Positions 24,369-33,572 are shown, counted from the stretch's first letter. The stretch: DNA of 48,824 bases from an uncultured Ilumatobacter sp. (GCA_937905835.1 CALCXK010000083.1:1-48824), one strand, 5' to 3'. Notes: a model not told the origin generated them from the sequence alone. Program-made: numbers and translations.

Positions 24369-25484
24369 ATGGCGGACCTCAGGGCCGTTGACCACCACAT
24401 GGATGGTTTGCGTGTCCTCATCGCCTCGACACCGGTCGGTGCGCTCGGCTCAGGTATCGGTGGCGGCGTCGAACTGACATTGCACAACCTTGTATACGGT
24501 CTCGGTTTGCGGGGTCACCATGTTGAAGTGGTGGCGCCGGCGGACTCGCTCCACGTTGGCGAGCGAGTCCACCAGATCGATGGTGCGCTACAGGTCAGTG
24601 CCCAGGGCCTCTGCCGTGAGGCCTCGACAGAGTTACCGGCAGGCTCGGTGCTCGCAGCGATGTGGTCGCACATCGGAAGTCTCCAACACGAGACCGATGT
24701 GATCATCAATCTCGCTTACGACTGGTTGCCATACCACCTGACGCAGTTCCTCCATGTCCCGGTGCTGCACCTGGTATCGATGGGTTCGCTCAGCGATGCG
24801 ATGGATCAGGTGATCACCGAGGTCGAGCGGCTGCGTCCGGGTCGCCTGGCAGTCCACAGTGCAGCGCAGGCTGCGACATTTCCGGACCCGAGCATTTTCC
24901 GGGTCGTCGGCAATGGCATCGTCGCTGAGCGGTATGACGTTCAGTTGACCGTGCCAGCCGACGCTCCACTGGGCTTCGTCGGTCGAATTTCGCCCGAGAA
25001 GGGCCTGGAAGATGTTGCTGAGCTGTCGGCTCGGACCGGCCATCGGGTCCTGGTGTGGGGGATACTCCAAGACGAGGTGTACTGGCAACGGGTCCAGGCC
25101 GATAACCCGCAGGCAATTCTTGAGTATCAGGGGTTCCTGCCGACCGACGACTTGCAAGCGCAGTTGGGTGCTTGTGCGGCATTGGTGATGACACCCAAGT
25201 GGGTCGAGGCATTCGGCAACGTTGCGATCGAGGCAATGGCGGTCGGCGTTCCGGTGATTGCGTACGGCCGTGGCGGCCCGGCCGAGATTGTCGACGACGG
25301 TGTCACCGGTTTCGTGGTTCCTGCTGACGACATCGATGCGCTCATCGCGGCGGTCGCCCGAGTCGGCGAAATCGACCGTGCTGCATGTCGACAGCGGGTC
25401 GACAACGAGTACTCGTCCGGAGCGATGGCCGATCGGGTGCTGGCATGGATCGATGACGTCCTTGCCGCACCTGTACGTGTGTGA
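24369..25484 (+). CDS. GT4-family glycosyltransferase, similar in outline to tetrahydrobiopterin glucosyltransferases
   Basis: A 371-residue GT-B fold enzyme. The N-terminal acceptor domain begins LIASTPVGALGSGIGGGVELTL (about 17-38; landmark GSGIGGGVELT), a pattern I associate with cyanobacterial UDP-glucose:tetrahydrobiopterin glucosyltransferases. The donor domain has GFVGRISPEKGLEDV (about 202-216) and the EX7E motif, Glu280 and Glu288 (EAFGNVAIE), followed by GVPVIAYGRGGPAEIV. The retaining GT4 call is firm, the pterin acceptor tentative. ATG 24369 was chosen; ATG 24399 is also possible. The gene sits between truA and the rplM promoter and looks like an insertion in the housekeeping order. 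Confidence 0.75.
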   Translation: MADLRAVDHHMDGLRVLIASTPVGALGSGIGGGVELTLHNLVYGLGLRGHHVEVVAPADSLHVGERVHQIDGALQVSAQGLCREASTELPAGSVLAAMWSHIGSLQHETDVIINLAYDWLPYHLTQFLHVPVLHLVSMGSLSDAMDQVITEVERLRPGRLAVHSAAQAATFPDPSIFRVVGNGIVAERYDVQLTVPADAPLGFVGRISPEKGLEDVAELSARTGHRVLVWGILQDEVYWQRVQADNPQAILEYQGFLPTDDLQAQLGACAALVMTPKWVEAFGNVAIEAMAVGVPVIAYGRGGPAEIVDDGVTGFVVPADDIDALIAAVARVGEIDRAACRQRVDNEYSSGAMADRVLAWIDDVLAAPVRV

Positions 25485-25494
25485 CGTGCGCACG

Positions 25495-25523
25495 TTGGCT
25501 CAGTCGCACGAGCGCCGTATCAT
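25495..25523 (+). promoter_or_regulatory. Promoter of rplM-rpsI
   Basis: TTGGCT (25495-25500) and TATCAT (25518-25523) with a 17-bp spacer, followed by TGCG as in the rplC promoter. The -35 end overlaps a perfect 12-bp palindrome ACGTGCGCACGT (25484-25495), a possible regulator site. Confidence 0.65.
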
Positions 25524-25617
25524 TGCGCGGTTCCGTGGACCAGGTCGCTGAAGCGGCCTGTCCTCGGATGCTGCATCTGCAGTCGGATCCACTTCGAATC
25601 GAGACGAGCAAACGGCC

Positions 25618-26064
25618 ATGGCCACATACACACCGAAAGCAAGCGAAATCACCCGCGACTGGCATGTCGTCGACGCGGAAAACATGGTCCTCGGACGCAT
25701 GGCCACCGAAGTTGCCCGCCTCCTGCGCGGTAAGCACAAGCCGATCTTCGCCCAGCACATCGACACGGGCGACCACGTCATCATCATCAATGCCGACAAG
25801 GTCATCATGACCTCGGACAAGGCAAACCGTCAGATGATCTATACCCACTCGGGTTACCCGGGCGGTATCAAGAGCGAGTCGTTTGCTCACTTTCATGCAC
25901 GCAAGCCCGCCGACGCTGTCCGTCGGTCGATTCGCGGCATGCTCCCCAAGGGCCCGCTCGGCCGCCAGCAGCTCACGAAGCTCAAGGTGTATGCAGGTCC
26001 CAACCATCCGCATGGGTCGCAGTCGCCCACGACATTCGAAATCGCTGGCGCGAAGCGTCGCTGA
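25618..26064 (+). CDS. rplM: Ribosomal protein L13
   Basis: A 148-residue protein with WHVVDAENMVLGRMATEVARLLRGKHKP and VRRSIRGMLPKGPLGRQQLTKLKVYAG, diagnostic of L13 (landmarks ENMVLGRMAT and RGMLPKGPLG). It precedes rpsI in the universal pair. No strong Shine-Dalgarno is visible. Confidence 0.96.
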   Translation: MATYTPKASEITRDWHVVDAENMVLGRMATEVARLLRGKHKPIFAQHIDTGDHVIIINADKVIMTSDKANRQMIYTHSGYPGGIKSESFAHFHARKPADAVRRSIRGMLPKGPLGRQQLTKLKVYAGPNHPHGSQSPTTFEIAGAKRR

Positions 26065-26081
26065 GAAGAGGACACAGAACA

Positions 26082-26477
26082 ATGGCAACAATACCCCTGA
26101 CCCAAACCACCGGCCGCCGCAAGCGCGCCGTCGCCCGTGCCCAGCTTCGGCCCGGCACCGGCCAGTTTCTGATCAACGGCAAGGCACTTGACGTGTACTT
26201 CCCGACCGCCGCCTCGCGGATGGTCGTCACGGAGGCCCTCACAGTCACCGAGACCACTGAGTCGTACGACGTGTCGGCGAGTATCCATGGTGGCGGCATT
26301 AGCGGCCAAGCCGGCGCACTGCGCATGGCCATCGCTCGTTCGCTGCTTGAACTCGATCCCGAGAGCCGCGGCACGCTGAAGTCGGCTGGCCTGCTGACTC
26401 GTGACTCCCGTAAGAAGGAGTCCAAGAAGTATGGCCTCAAGAAGGCTCGTAAGGCACCTCAGTTCACCAAGCGCTGA
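26082..26477 (+). CDS. rpsI: Ribosomal protein S9
   Basis: A 131-residue protein with TGRRKRAVARAQLRPGTG and the basic end RKAPQFTKR whose final Arg contacts P-site tRNA in known ribosomes. GGGGISGQAGALRMAIARSL (here HGGGISGQAGALRMAIARSL) is typical. 17 nt after rplM. Confidence 0.96.
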   Translation: MATIPLTQTTGRRKRAVARAQLRPGTGQFLINGKALDVYFPTAASRMVVTEALTVTETTESYDVSASIHGGGISGQAGALRMAIARSLLELDPESRGTLKSAGLLTRDSRKKESKKYGLKKARKAPQFTKR

Positions 26478-26490
26478 TCGCAGCCTGGCG

Positions 26491-27843
26491 ATGAAATTTG
26501 GTACCGATGGCGTCCGCGGCGCCGCCAATACTGAACTCACCGCAGATTTCGCATTGAACCTGGGCCGCGCTGCGGCCCAGGTTCTTTCGCGTCTGGGGGC
26601 AGGTTCAGATGACCCAGATTCGACAGGCGGAGCACCTCGCGACATTGTGGTGATCGGGGGTGACACCCGCGAGTCCACCCCGATGTTCCGTGCCGCTCTT
26701 GCGGCCGGGTTCGCTGCGGAGGGTGTCGACGTCATCGACATGGTCACCGCAACCACGCCACTCGTTGCATTCGAAGCGCAACGGCTCGGGGTGATGGGGG
26801 CTGTCATCTCGGCCTCCCACAATCCATTCGGGGACAACGGCATCAAGCTGTTTGCACCTGGCGGCACGAAGCTTCCCGACGATGTCGAAGCACAGATCGA
26901 AACCGCGCTCGACGTGCTGGGCGATCCCAGCAACTCAATCGGTCGAATCGGTGTTCATCACGACACGACGCACTACGTCAAGCACGTGCTCGACATGCTG
27001 GGCGGGCGTGACCTCAGTGGCATGAAGGTCGTGCTCGACACGGCCAACGGAGCCGGGACTACTGTTGCGCCTGACGTCCTGAGAGCATCAGGCGCCGAGG
27101 TGATCGTGATCGCGAACGAGCCTGACGGCCGCAATATCAATGCTGGCTGTGGTGCGACGCACCCAGAGTTCGTTGCGGCGGCAGTCGTTGAACACGGTGC
27201 CCACATGGGCGTCGCCCTTGACGGTGATGCTGACCGGCTGATTGCCGTTGATCACACGGGCAGTGTCGTCGACGGCGACCACATCATCGCCATCTGCGCG
27301 GCCGATCTGCGAGCACGCGGTCAACTCGCTAGCAACACTGTTGTCGTCACGGTGATGACAAATCTGGGTTTCCGTCTTGCGATGGAAGCCGCCGGCATCC
27401 ACGTCGTCGAGACCGGCGTCGGCGACCGCTATGTTCTCGAAGCACTCGGAGCGGGCGGCTACTCGCTTGGTGGTGAGCAGAGTGGACACGTCATCTTCGC
27501 CGACCATGCCACGACCGGCGACGGGCTACTCACCGCGGTGGCATTGATTGACATCGTCAAGCGGACGGGAACCACACTCGAAGCGATCGCCTCCCAATCC
27601 ATGACTTCTCTCCCGCAGGTGCTCGTCAACGTCAGGGTGGGCGAACAGGTTCCCGACGTGGCGGTTCTTCTCGCTGACGAGATATCTGTTGTCGAGGCTG
27701 AACTCGGCGCAACCGGTCGAGTCCTCGTGCGGGCAAGCGGCACCGAGCCGCTGATCCGTGTGATGGTCGAAGCAGCGACGGCCGAACGTGCTCAGACTGC
27801 CGCCGATCAATTGGCTGCGGTTGCCCAGTTACGTTTTGCCTAA
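26491..27843 (+). CDS. glmM: Phosphoglucosamine mutase
   Basis: A 450-residue enzyme converting glucosamine-6-phosphate to glucosamine-1-phosphate for peptidoglycan precursors. KFGTDGVRG opens the protein; the phosphoserine is Ser109 in ISASHNPFGDNG; the metal loop is DGDADR and the sugar-binding loop GGEQSGH; the phosphate-binding end is VRASGTEPLIRV. ATG 26491 is the first codon giving the family start, 13 nt after rpsI, so it is probably co-transcribed with rplM-rpsI. Confidence 0.95.
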   Translation: MKFGTDGVRGAANTELTADFALNLGRAAAQVLSRLGAGSDDPDSTGGAPRDIVVIGGDTRESTPMFRAALAAGFAAEGVDVIDMVTATTPLVAFEAQRLGVMGAVISASHNPFGDNGIKLFAPGGTKLPDDVEAQIETALDVLGDPSNSIGRIGVHHDTTHYVKHVLDMLGGRDLSGMKVVLDTANGAGTTVAPDVLRASGAEVIVIANEPDGRNINAGCGATHPEFVAAAVVEHGAHMGVALDGDADRLIAVDHTGSVVDGDHIIAICAADLRARGQLASNTVVVTVMTNLGFRLAMEAAGIHVVETGVGDRYVLEALGAGGYSLGGEQSGHVIFADHATTGDGLLTAVALIDIVKRTGTTLEAIASQSMTSLPQVLVNVRVGEQVPDVAVLLADEISVVEAELGATGRVLVRASGTEPLIRVMVEAATAERAQTAADQLAAVAQLRFA

Positions 27844-27877
27844 CCGGGCACAGTGTGACGAGGCACGGTGTGCCCGG
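27844..27877 (+). terminator. GC-rich hairpin between glmM and the glmS-like gene
   Basis: A 9-bp perfect stem, CCGGGCACA (27844-27852) with TGTGCCCGG (27869-27877), and a 16-nt loop, directly after the glmM stop. There is no T-run, so termination is probable but not certain. Confidence 0.45.
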
Positions 27878-27910
27878 CTGGCGTGTCTCGGTCGGTACCC
27901 TGGCTGACGT

Positions 27911-30900
27911 ATGTGCGGCATCATCGGCATCGTGAGTCGTCCACCCACTCGAGAGACGCCGACGGTGGATCAAATCCTGGGCGGCCTGGACGCAGCGCTC
28001 GCCGCCCGTCCAGACGCACTGGCAGTTGCGGGTGAGGCTGGTGCGGTCGACTCGATGCTCCAGGGCCTCCCGGGCGTTCTTGCACTCGCAGGCCAGATCG
28101 ACCTCGTGGCGTCGATTACAAGCCGGACCGATCAGCTCATGGCCTTCGCAGCCGAGATCGAGTCGAGCCTCGACACCAACGATGCTGGGCTCGACGCTGA
28201 CGCACTTGAGCGGGCCAGCGCCGATCTGATCACCTTGAAGGATTCGGTGTGGACGATCGCCAATGATCGTCTGCGGACTGTCCGCGAAGTGACGGCGCTT
28301 GCCGGCCCGGCAGCATCGACCTCGTCGCTCTCCGGTTACCTGGTTGTCCAGCAGGCGTTCTCGTCGATCGATCGACTCGAAGTTCGCGGCCGCGATTCGG
28401 CTGGCGTGCACCTCTTCGTCTGGGGCCACGACATTGAAGCCGGGGCGCTGGCGACGCTGCTCGCTGAGCGCGGCACCGACCCATTGTTTCAGTCGAATTC
28501 CGTCGAGGCGTCGGCCAACTCGCTGTCGTTCGTCTATAAGGCAGCTGCCGAGATTGGGGAGCTTGGTGACAACACCGCTGCGCTTCGGGCCGACCTCGCA
28601 AGTGATGCCCTGCTGCGCCGGGCCCTCCAGTCCCCTCATGCTCGCGTCGCTCTGCTCGGCCACACCCGCTGGGCCAGCGTCGGCATCATCTCCGAGCCGA
28701 ACGCTCATCCGGTCAACTCGGTTGAGCAGGAGTTGCCCGGCGGCACAACCGCTCCTTACGTCGTCGCTGCGCTCAATGGCGACGTCGACAATCACGTGGA
28801 CTTGCGCGCTCAGCACAGCCTCCGCATCGCCACGCCGATCACCACCGATGCCAAGGTGATCCCGATGCTGATGTCGCGGCATCTCGCCGAAGGCGTTGCA
28901 CCGGTCGAATCGTTCCGTCGAACAGTGGCCGCATTCGAAGGCTCCATCGCGATCGGCGTGGCGACGGCCAGTGCGCCGTCGACGCTCTTCCTCGCATTGC
29001 GCGGCAGCGGCCAAGGTCTGTACATCGGTCTCGGTGACGACTGCTTCATCGTGGCGAGCGAGCCGTACGGGGTAGTTGAGGAAACCCAGCGGTATGTCCG
29101 GATGGACGGTGAGCAGGGCGGCGAGATCGTGATGCTCGATGGCGCTGCGGCCGGCGACCTCGACGGAATCACGCGACTTTCGTACGACGGTGGCGACTTG
29201 CCGCTCAGCGACGATGATATCGCTCACGCGGAAGTGACCTCGCGCGACATAGACCGCGGCGATGCACCCCACTTCCTGCTCAAGGAAATCACCGAGTCGC
29301 CCAACAGCTTCGCCAAGACACTGCGCGGCAAGATCACGGGTGAAAGCGACGCGCTGCGCGCCGTCGTAGGTGAGCGAGCGCTTCCCGCGGTGATCCGCGA
29401 ACGTCTCGCCGACGGCACGATCACCCGCATCCGCGTGATCGGCCAAGGCACCGCAGCGGTCGCCGGCCAAAGCACCGCAGCAATCCTCGACGAGCTCACG
29501 GGCTCAGCGCTCGACATCGATGCGATCACCGCAACCGAGCTGTCCGGCTTCCACATGCGGCTTGATATGAGCGACACGCTGGCGATCGCAGTCAGCCAGT
29601 CAGGCACCACCACCGATACGAATCGCACCGTCGACCTCCTTCGGGGCCGCGGCGCCATGGTGATCGGCATTGTCAACCGGCGTGGGTCTGACCTCACCGA
29701 CAAGGCCGACGGTGTGCTGTACACCTCAGATGGACGCGACGTCGAAATGTCGGTGGCGTCGACCAAGGCCTTTTACGCTCAGGTTGCGGCCGGCGCCGTG
29801 CTGTCATGCGCTATCGCCGAAGCCGCCTCTTTGGGCGAGCCGAAGCGCCGGCATCAGCTACTCACGGCACTCCGCGAACTTCCTGATGCAATGCGCGAGG
29901 TGCTCGAGCGCCGTCCTGCGATCGCTGAAGCCGCCCAACTCGCTCCGTCAAAGCGGTACTGGGCAGTCGTCGGCAACGGTCCGAACAAGGTCGCGGCCGA
30001 AGAGGTCCGAATCAAGCTCAGCGAGCTCTGCTACAAGTCGATGGCGTGCGACTCGACTGAAGACAAGAAGCACATCGACCTCTCCTCTGAGCCGTTGATC
30101 CTCGTGTGCGCAGCCGGCCTGATCGGCTCGACCGCCGATGATGTTGCCAAGGAAGTAGCGATCTTCAAGGCGCATAAGGCGACGCCGATTGTCGTGGCCA
30201 ATGACGGCGAAACCCGCTACAACGCCGACGCCACGATCAACGTGCCGCCGGTCGACCCGGCGCTCGGATTCATCCTGTCGGCAATGGTCGGGCACCTCTT
30301 CGGGTACGAGGCGGCGCTTGCCATCGATGCCTCGGCGCTGCCGCTGCGCGAGGCCCGTGAGGTCGTTGAGCATCTCGCCGGTCGTGATCTATCCGGCGAC
30401 GAAGTACTCAAACTCGTCGCCGCCGCCATGCCGAACTCCGCTGCAGCGTTCCACGATGGGTTGCGCTCAGGTCTGTATGACGGTCATCTCGAAGCGTCGA
30501 CTGCGGTGACGCTGTCCCGGATTTTCGATGATGTTCTGGCTGACCGTCCGGTCGAGCAGTATCAGCGACAGACCGGCAAGGTCGGCACGCCGGTTGCACT
30601 CATTGATGACCTTGTTGCCGCACTCAGTCGGGCCATCGACGAATTGACTCGGCCCGTCGACACGATCAAGCACCAGGCCAAGACTGTCACTGTCGGCATC
30701 TCGCGCAGCGACGAAGGCATCATCGGTCGTCCGCTTGTGCAAGCTGTCCTCAACGCCGGAGCAGGTCGCGACGTTCTCAGCTATCGGACGCTCAAAATCC
30801 TCGCTGATCTTGACCCGGCGATCGCGGAAGTTCGCGGGTTCACTCGATACGCCGTCGACGGTGATTCGATCTCGGTGATCGATCGAGGTGGCATCGCACT

Positions 30901-31261
30901 GGAGTTGGAGAGTCGCGTGGTCGGAAACGCCCAGTTGCGCGGCACGAAGCACCGGATTGCTTCCGAACGCGAAGTACTGGTTGCCCAGGGGCGGAGCGAC
31001 GGTCGTACCGTCATCTTCGTTCCCGAAGTGAAGTCCGGCGAGGCTGTCGGAATCACACTGCTCCATGTGGCGTTCCATGGATTTCTCCCTGTCGATGCAA
31101 TACGCGGCGTGCTTCAGGGGTACGACCGCCGCTATGACCGCCTCGTTGACTGGGTCACCGAAACTGAGGGCAGCTTCGACGACTCGTTGCTCGCTAAGTT
31201 GTCGGTGCAAGAACTCCTTGTCGGTCCGATCTCGGACGCCGCCAACCACTGGCGCTCCTGA
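27911..31261 (+). CDS. GlmS-like glutamine amidotransferase/SIS protein, double length
   Basis: 1116 residues against about 610 for GlmS. MCGIIGIVSRP gives the N-terminal nucleophile Cys (after Met removal). RLEVRGRDSAG (canonical RLEYRGYDSAG, near residue 25) appears only at 155-165, after a ~125-residue Ala/Asp-rich insertion. LGHTRWASVG (249-258), LNGDVDN (288-294) and HFLLKEITESP (454-464) follow. SIS1: VIGQGTA, VSQSGTTTDT (561-570), SVASTKAF (614-621). SIS2 from ~681 has EDKKH (717-721), aligned with ELKH of GlmS, including the catalytic His. About 290 further residues are not recognised. Likely makes glucosamine-6-phosphate, given glmM upstream. TACCCT at 27896-27901 is a possible -10. 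Confidence 0.8.
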   Translation: MCGIIGIVSRPPTRETPTVDQILGGLDAALAARPDALAVAGEAGAVDSMLQGLPGVLALAGQIDLVASITSRTDQLMAFAAEIESSLDTNDAGLDADALERASADLITLKDSVWTIANDRLRTVREVTALAGPAASTSSLSGYLVVQQAFSSIDRLEVRGRDSAGVHLFVWGHDIEAGALATLLAERGTDPLFQSNSVEASANSLSFVYKAAAEIGELGDNTAALRADLASDALLRRALQSPHARVALLGHTRWASVGIISEPNAHPVNSVEQELPGGTTAPYVVAALNGDVDNHVDLRAQHSLRIATPITTDAKVIPMLMSRHLAEGVAPVESFRRTVAAFEGSIAIGVATASAPSTLFLALRGSGQGLYIGLGDDCFIVASEPYGVVEETQRYVRMDGEQGGEIVMLDGAAAGDLDGITRLSYDGGDLPLSDDDIAHAEVTSRDIDRGDAPHFLLKEITESPNSFAKTLRGKITGESDALRAVVGERALPAVIRERLADGTITRIRVIGQGTAAVAGQSTAAILDELTGSALDIDAITATELSGFHMRLDMSDTLAIAVSQSGTTTDTNRTVDLLRGRGAMVIGIVNRRGSDLTDKADGVLYTSDGRDVEMSVASTKAFYAQVAAGAVLSCAIAEAASLGEPKRRHQLLTALRELPDAMREVLERRPAIAEAAQLAPSKRYWAVVGNGPNKVAAEEVRIKLSELCYKSMACDSTEDKKHIDLSSEPLILVCAAGLIGSTADDVAKEVAIFKAHKATPIVVANDGETRYNADATINVPPVDPALGFILSAMVGHLFGYEAALAIDASALPLREAREVVEHLAGRDLSGDEVLKLVAAAMPNSAAAFHDGLRSGLYDGHLEASTAVTLSRIFDDVLADRPVEQYQRQTGKVGTPVALIDDLVAALSRAIDELTRPVDTIKHQAKTVTVGISRSDEGIIGRPLVQAVLNAGAGRDVLSYRTLKILADLDPAIAEVRGFTRYAVDGDSISVIDRGGIALELESRVVGNAQLRGTKHRIASEREVLVAQGRSDGRTVIFVPEVKSGEAVGITLLHVAFHGFLPVDAIRGVLQGYDRRYDRLVDWVTETEGSFDDSLLAKLSVQELLVGPISDAANHWRS

Positions 31262-31265
31262 CGCG

Positions 31266-31631
31266 ATGATCGGCATCGGGATTGACGTCGTCGACATCGA
31301 GCGTTTCCGAACTTCGCTGCAGCGGACCCCATCGATGCGGTTGCGGCTCTTCACTCCGAGTGAATTGGCCTACGTCGAACCACAGGTCGATCCGGTTCCG
31401 TCTCTGGCCGCACGGTTCGCTGCACGCGAAGCTGTCATGAAGGCGTTGGGTCTGGGCCTCGGGGCCTTCGGATTTCATGAGGTGTGGGTCGAGCGAGCAG
31501 AATCGGGCGTGCCGAGCCTGGCATTCACCGGCCGCGCCGCCGAACTATCTGCCGAAGCAGGCGTAACAACTTGGCACCTCAGCCTCACCCACAGCAACCT
31601 GGTGGCCGCGGCCTACGTTGTGTGTGAGTAG
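31266..31631 (+). CDS. acpS: Holo-[acyl-carrier-protein] synthase
   Basis: A 121-residue protein with GIGIDVVDIERF and LAARFAAREAVMKALG, the metal- and CoA-binding motifs of AcpS, which transfers 4'-phosphopantetheine from CoA to acyl carrier protein. ATG 31266 lies 4 nt after the glmS-like gene, so it is in that transcript. Confidence 0.93.
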   Translation: MIGIGIDVVDIERFRTSLQRTPSMRLRLFTPSELAYVEPQVDPVPSLAARFAAREAVMKALGLGLGAFGFHEVWVERAESGVPSLAFTGRAAELSAEAGVTTWHLSLTHSNLVAAAYVVCE

Positions 31632-31666
31632 TTGTGTGAGGAGCTCCTTCGTCGCTCCTTTGCGGC

Positions 31667-31772
31667 TGCGCCGCTCACCTCCTGCGTCGGTGCACACAAG
31701 TCTCAGGCCTGCGGCCTGACTCGCTCACGCTCGGGGGACGGAGATTGCCTCCTGCGCCGCTCACCTCCTGCG
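31667..31772. repeat. Short repeats in the acpS/acyl-CoA ligase gap
   Basis: The 20-mer TGCGCCGCTCACCTCCTGCG occurs twice (31667-31686 and 31753-31772). Between them lies a palindrome, TCAGGCC-TGC-GGCCTGA (31703-31719). The 198-bp gap 31632-31829 shows no gene; it looks like extragenic repeat DNA. Confidence 0.7.
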
Positions 31773-31829
31773 CTGCCCACCAACCCGTTGGATTCGTGAC
31801 TGGGTCCGGGTGACTGCGATGATCTGCGC

Positions 31830-33563
31830 ATGCTCATGGAGTTTCAAGAAGCGTGGGAAGAACTGACAGCCCCGGGTGCGCAGTTCGCGATGAAAGAGAT
31901 CGAGGTCCGAGGGGTCCCGATGCGGATCTTCGAGTCAGCGCCACCGTCGATGCGATTCGTGTGGGAGCTCGCTGGCGGCTACGCCGACCGTGACTACGTC
32001 GTGTTTGAGGACGAGCGGTTCACGTACGCCGAGTCTGATGCGATCATCAAGTCGCTGGCCCACCACCTGCGCGAAGAGCACGGTGTCGGGAGCGGCGACC
32101 GCGTGGCTGTGGCGATGCGCAACTATCCCGAGTGGGTCTTCAGCTATTGGGCGATCATTTCCCTCGGCGCAGCGTGCGTCGGCATGAATGCCTGGTGGAC
32201 TTCGGACGAGATGAAGTACGGCCTGGCCGATTCGAATCCCAAAGTGTTGATTGCCGACAGTGAACGAATAGAGCGAGTCGCATCTGTGCTCGATGAGCTC
32301 CGCGAAACGAATCCGCTCCACGTGATCGCTGTGCGGGCGCCGGCTGACGGCAACGTCGAGCTGCCCGAGGGCACATCGCGGTGGGAAGACGTCGTTGATC
32401 CGTCGACCGCGCCAGCGACGCTGCCCGAGGCGGATATCGATCCGGACGACGATGCGTGCATCTTCTACACCTCCGGCACGACAGGCGCTCCCAAGGGAGC
32501 GCAGCTCACCCACCGCGGGTCGGTCCACAACCTGCTCAACCTCGCTTTCATGGCCGGTGTCGCTGGGCTGGCCGGCGTGAAGGCTGCGGCCGCAGCTGGC
32601 AGCGAACCCCCGGCGCCTGCTGATCCTGAAAAGCAGAACGTGTTCATGGCGCCGACGCCACTGTTCCATGTCACGGCGAACAACTGCTTGCTGCACCCGG
32701 CAACGATCTCGGGCTCGAAGATCGTCCTGACCTACAAGTGGGATGCTGCGCGGGCGCTCGAACTGATCGAGCGCGAGGGCGTCACCAACTTCTCCGGCGT
32801 GCCAACGATGAGCCGCGAGATGCTCATGCACCCCGACTGGCAAACCCGCGATACCTCCACCCTTGCCGGGCTCGGCGGTGGTGGTGCACCGTTGCAACCA
32901 GACCTCGTCGAGAAGATTGACAAGTCGCAACCGGGCACTGCTCCGAGCACGGGCTACGGCCTCACCGAGACGCATGGCATCGTCACCGCTAACTCCGGTG
33001 TGCTCTATGTGTCCAAGCCGGCCTCGTGCGGCCGCATCGTGCCGACACTCGACGGCAAGCTGATCGACGAGGCGGGCAATGACGTTCCGAAGAGCGGTGT
33101 CGGTGAACTCTGCGTGCGCGGCACCGTGGTGATCAAGGGATATTTGAACCGCGAAGAATCCACTGCCGAAGCGATTCAAGATGGCTGGTTCCGTACGGGT
33201 GACATCGCCACGATCGACGAAGACGGCTACGTGTTTATCGTCGACCGGGCCAAGGACATGGTGCTCCGCGGTGGTGAGAATATCTACTGCTCCGAAGTGG
33301 AGACAGCGATCTACCGGCACGAGGCTGTTGCCGAGGCAGCCGTGTTCGGCGTGCCCGATGATCGCCTCGGCGAGCTCGTCGGTGTCGCTATCGTCCTCGC
33401 ACCTGGTGCGTCACTCGACGAGGCCGGCCTCCGCGAGTTCCTTGCGCCGACACTCGCCAAGTTTAAGATCCCCGAGCGCATGTGGTTCCTCGGTGAGCCG
33501 CTGCCGCGCAACGCCAACGGCAAGTTCTTGAAGCGCGAGCTGCGCGAATCGCTCACCGCATAG
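31830..33563 (+). CDS. Acyl-CoA synthetase (AMP-binding, class I)
   Basis: A 577-residue adenylate-forming enzyme, probably activating a fatty or other carboxylic acid to its CoA thioester. Core motifs are in order: YTSGTTGAPKGAQLTH (P-loop, about 213-228), the aromatic GYGLTET, GWFRTGD with the ribose-binding Asp, KDMVLRGGENIYCSEVE (hinge), and NANGKFLKREL with the catalytic Lys near the C-terminus. Substrate cannot be told. GATGAT (31818-31823) lies 6 nt before ATG, so the mRNA may be leaderless. It interrupts the acpS to nnr order seen in relatives. Confidence 0.88.
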   Translation: MLMEFQEAWEELTAPGAQFAMKEIEVRGVPMRIFESAPPSMRFVWELAGGYADRDYVVFEDERFTYAESDAIIKSLAHHLREEHGVGSGDRVAVAMRNYPEWVFSYWAIISLGAACVGMNAWWTSDEMKYGLADSNPKVLIADSERIERVASVLDELRETNPLHVIAVRAPADGNVELPEGTSRWEDVVDPSTAPATLPEADIDPDDDACIFYTSGTTGAPKGAQLTHRGSVHNLLNLAFMAGVAGLAGVKAAAAAGSEPPAPADPEKQNVFMAPTPLFHVTANNCLLHPATISGSKIVLTYKWDAARALELIEREGVTNFSGVPTMSREMLMHPDWQTRDTSTLAGLGGGGAPLQPDLVEKIDKSQPGTAPSTGYGLTETHGIVTANSGVLYVSKPASCGRIVPTLDGKLIDEAGNDVPKSGVGELCVRGTVVIKGYLNREESTAEAIQDGWFRTGDIATIDEDGYVFIVDRAKDMVLRGGENIYCSEVETAIYRHEAVAEAAVFGVPDDRLGELVGVAIVLAPGASLDEAGLREFLAPTLAKFKIPERMWFLGEPLPRNANGKFLKRELRESLTA

Positions 33564-33572
33564 GTTGCAACC

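Noticed and set aside
27632..29470. 612-residue minus-strand frame opposite the end of glmM and start of the glmS-like gene
   Set aside because: Composition rich in Arg, Asp and His without any domain; overlaps two clear genes in their full length.
31935..33320. 461-residue minus-strand frame opposite the acyl-CoA synthetase
   Set aside because: Contains no recognisable domain, while the plus strand has every motif of the ligase.
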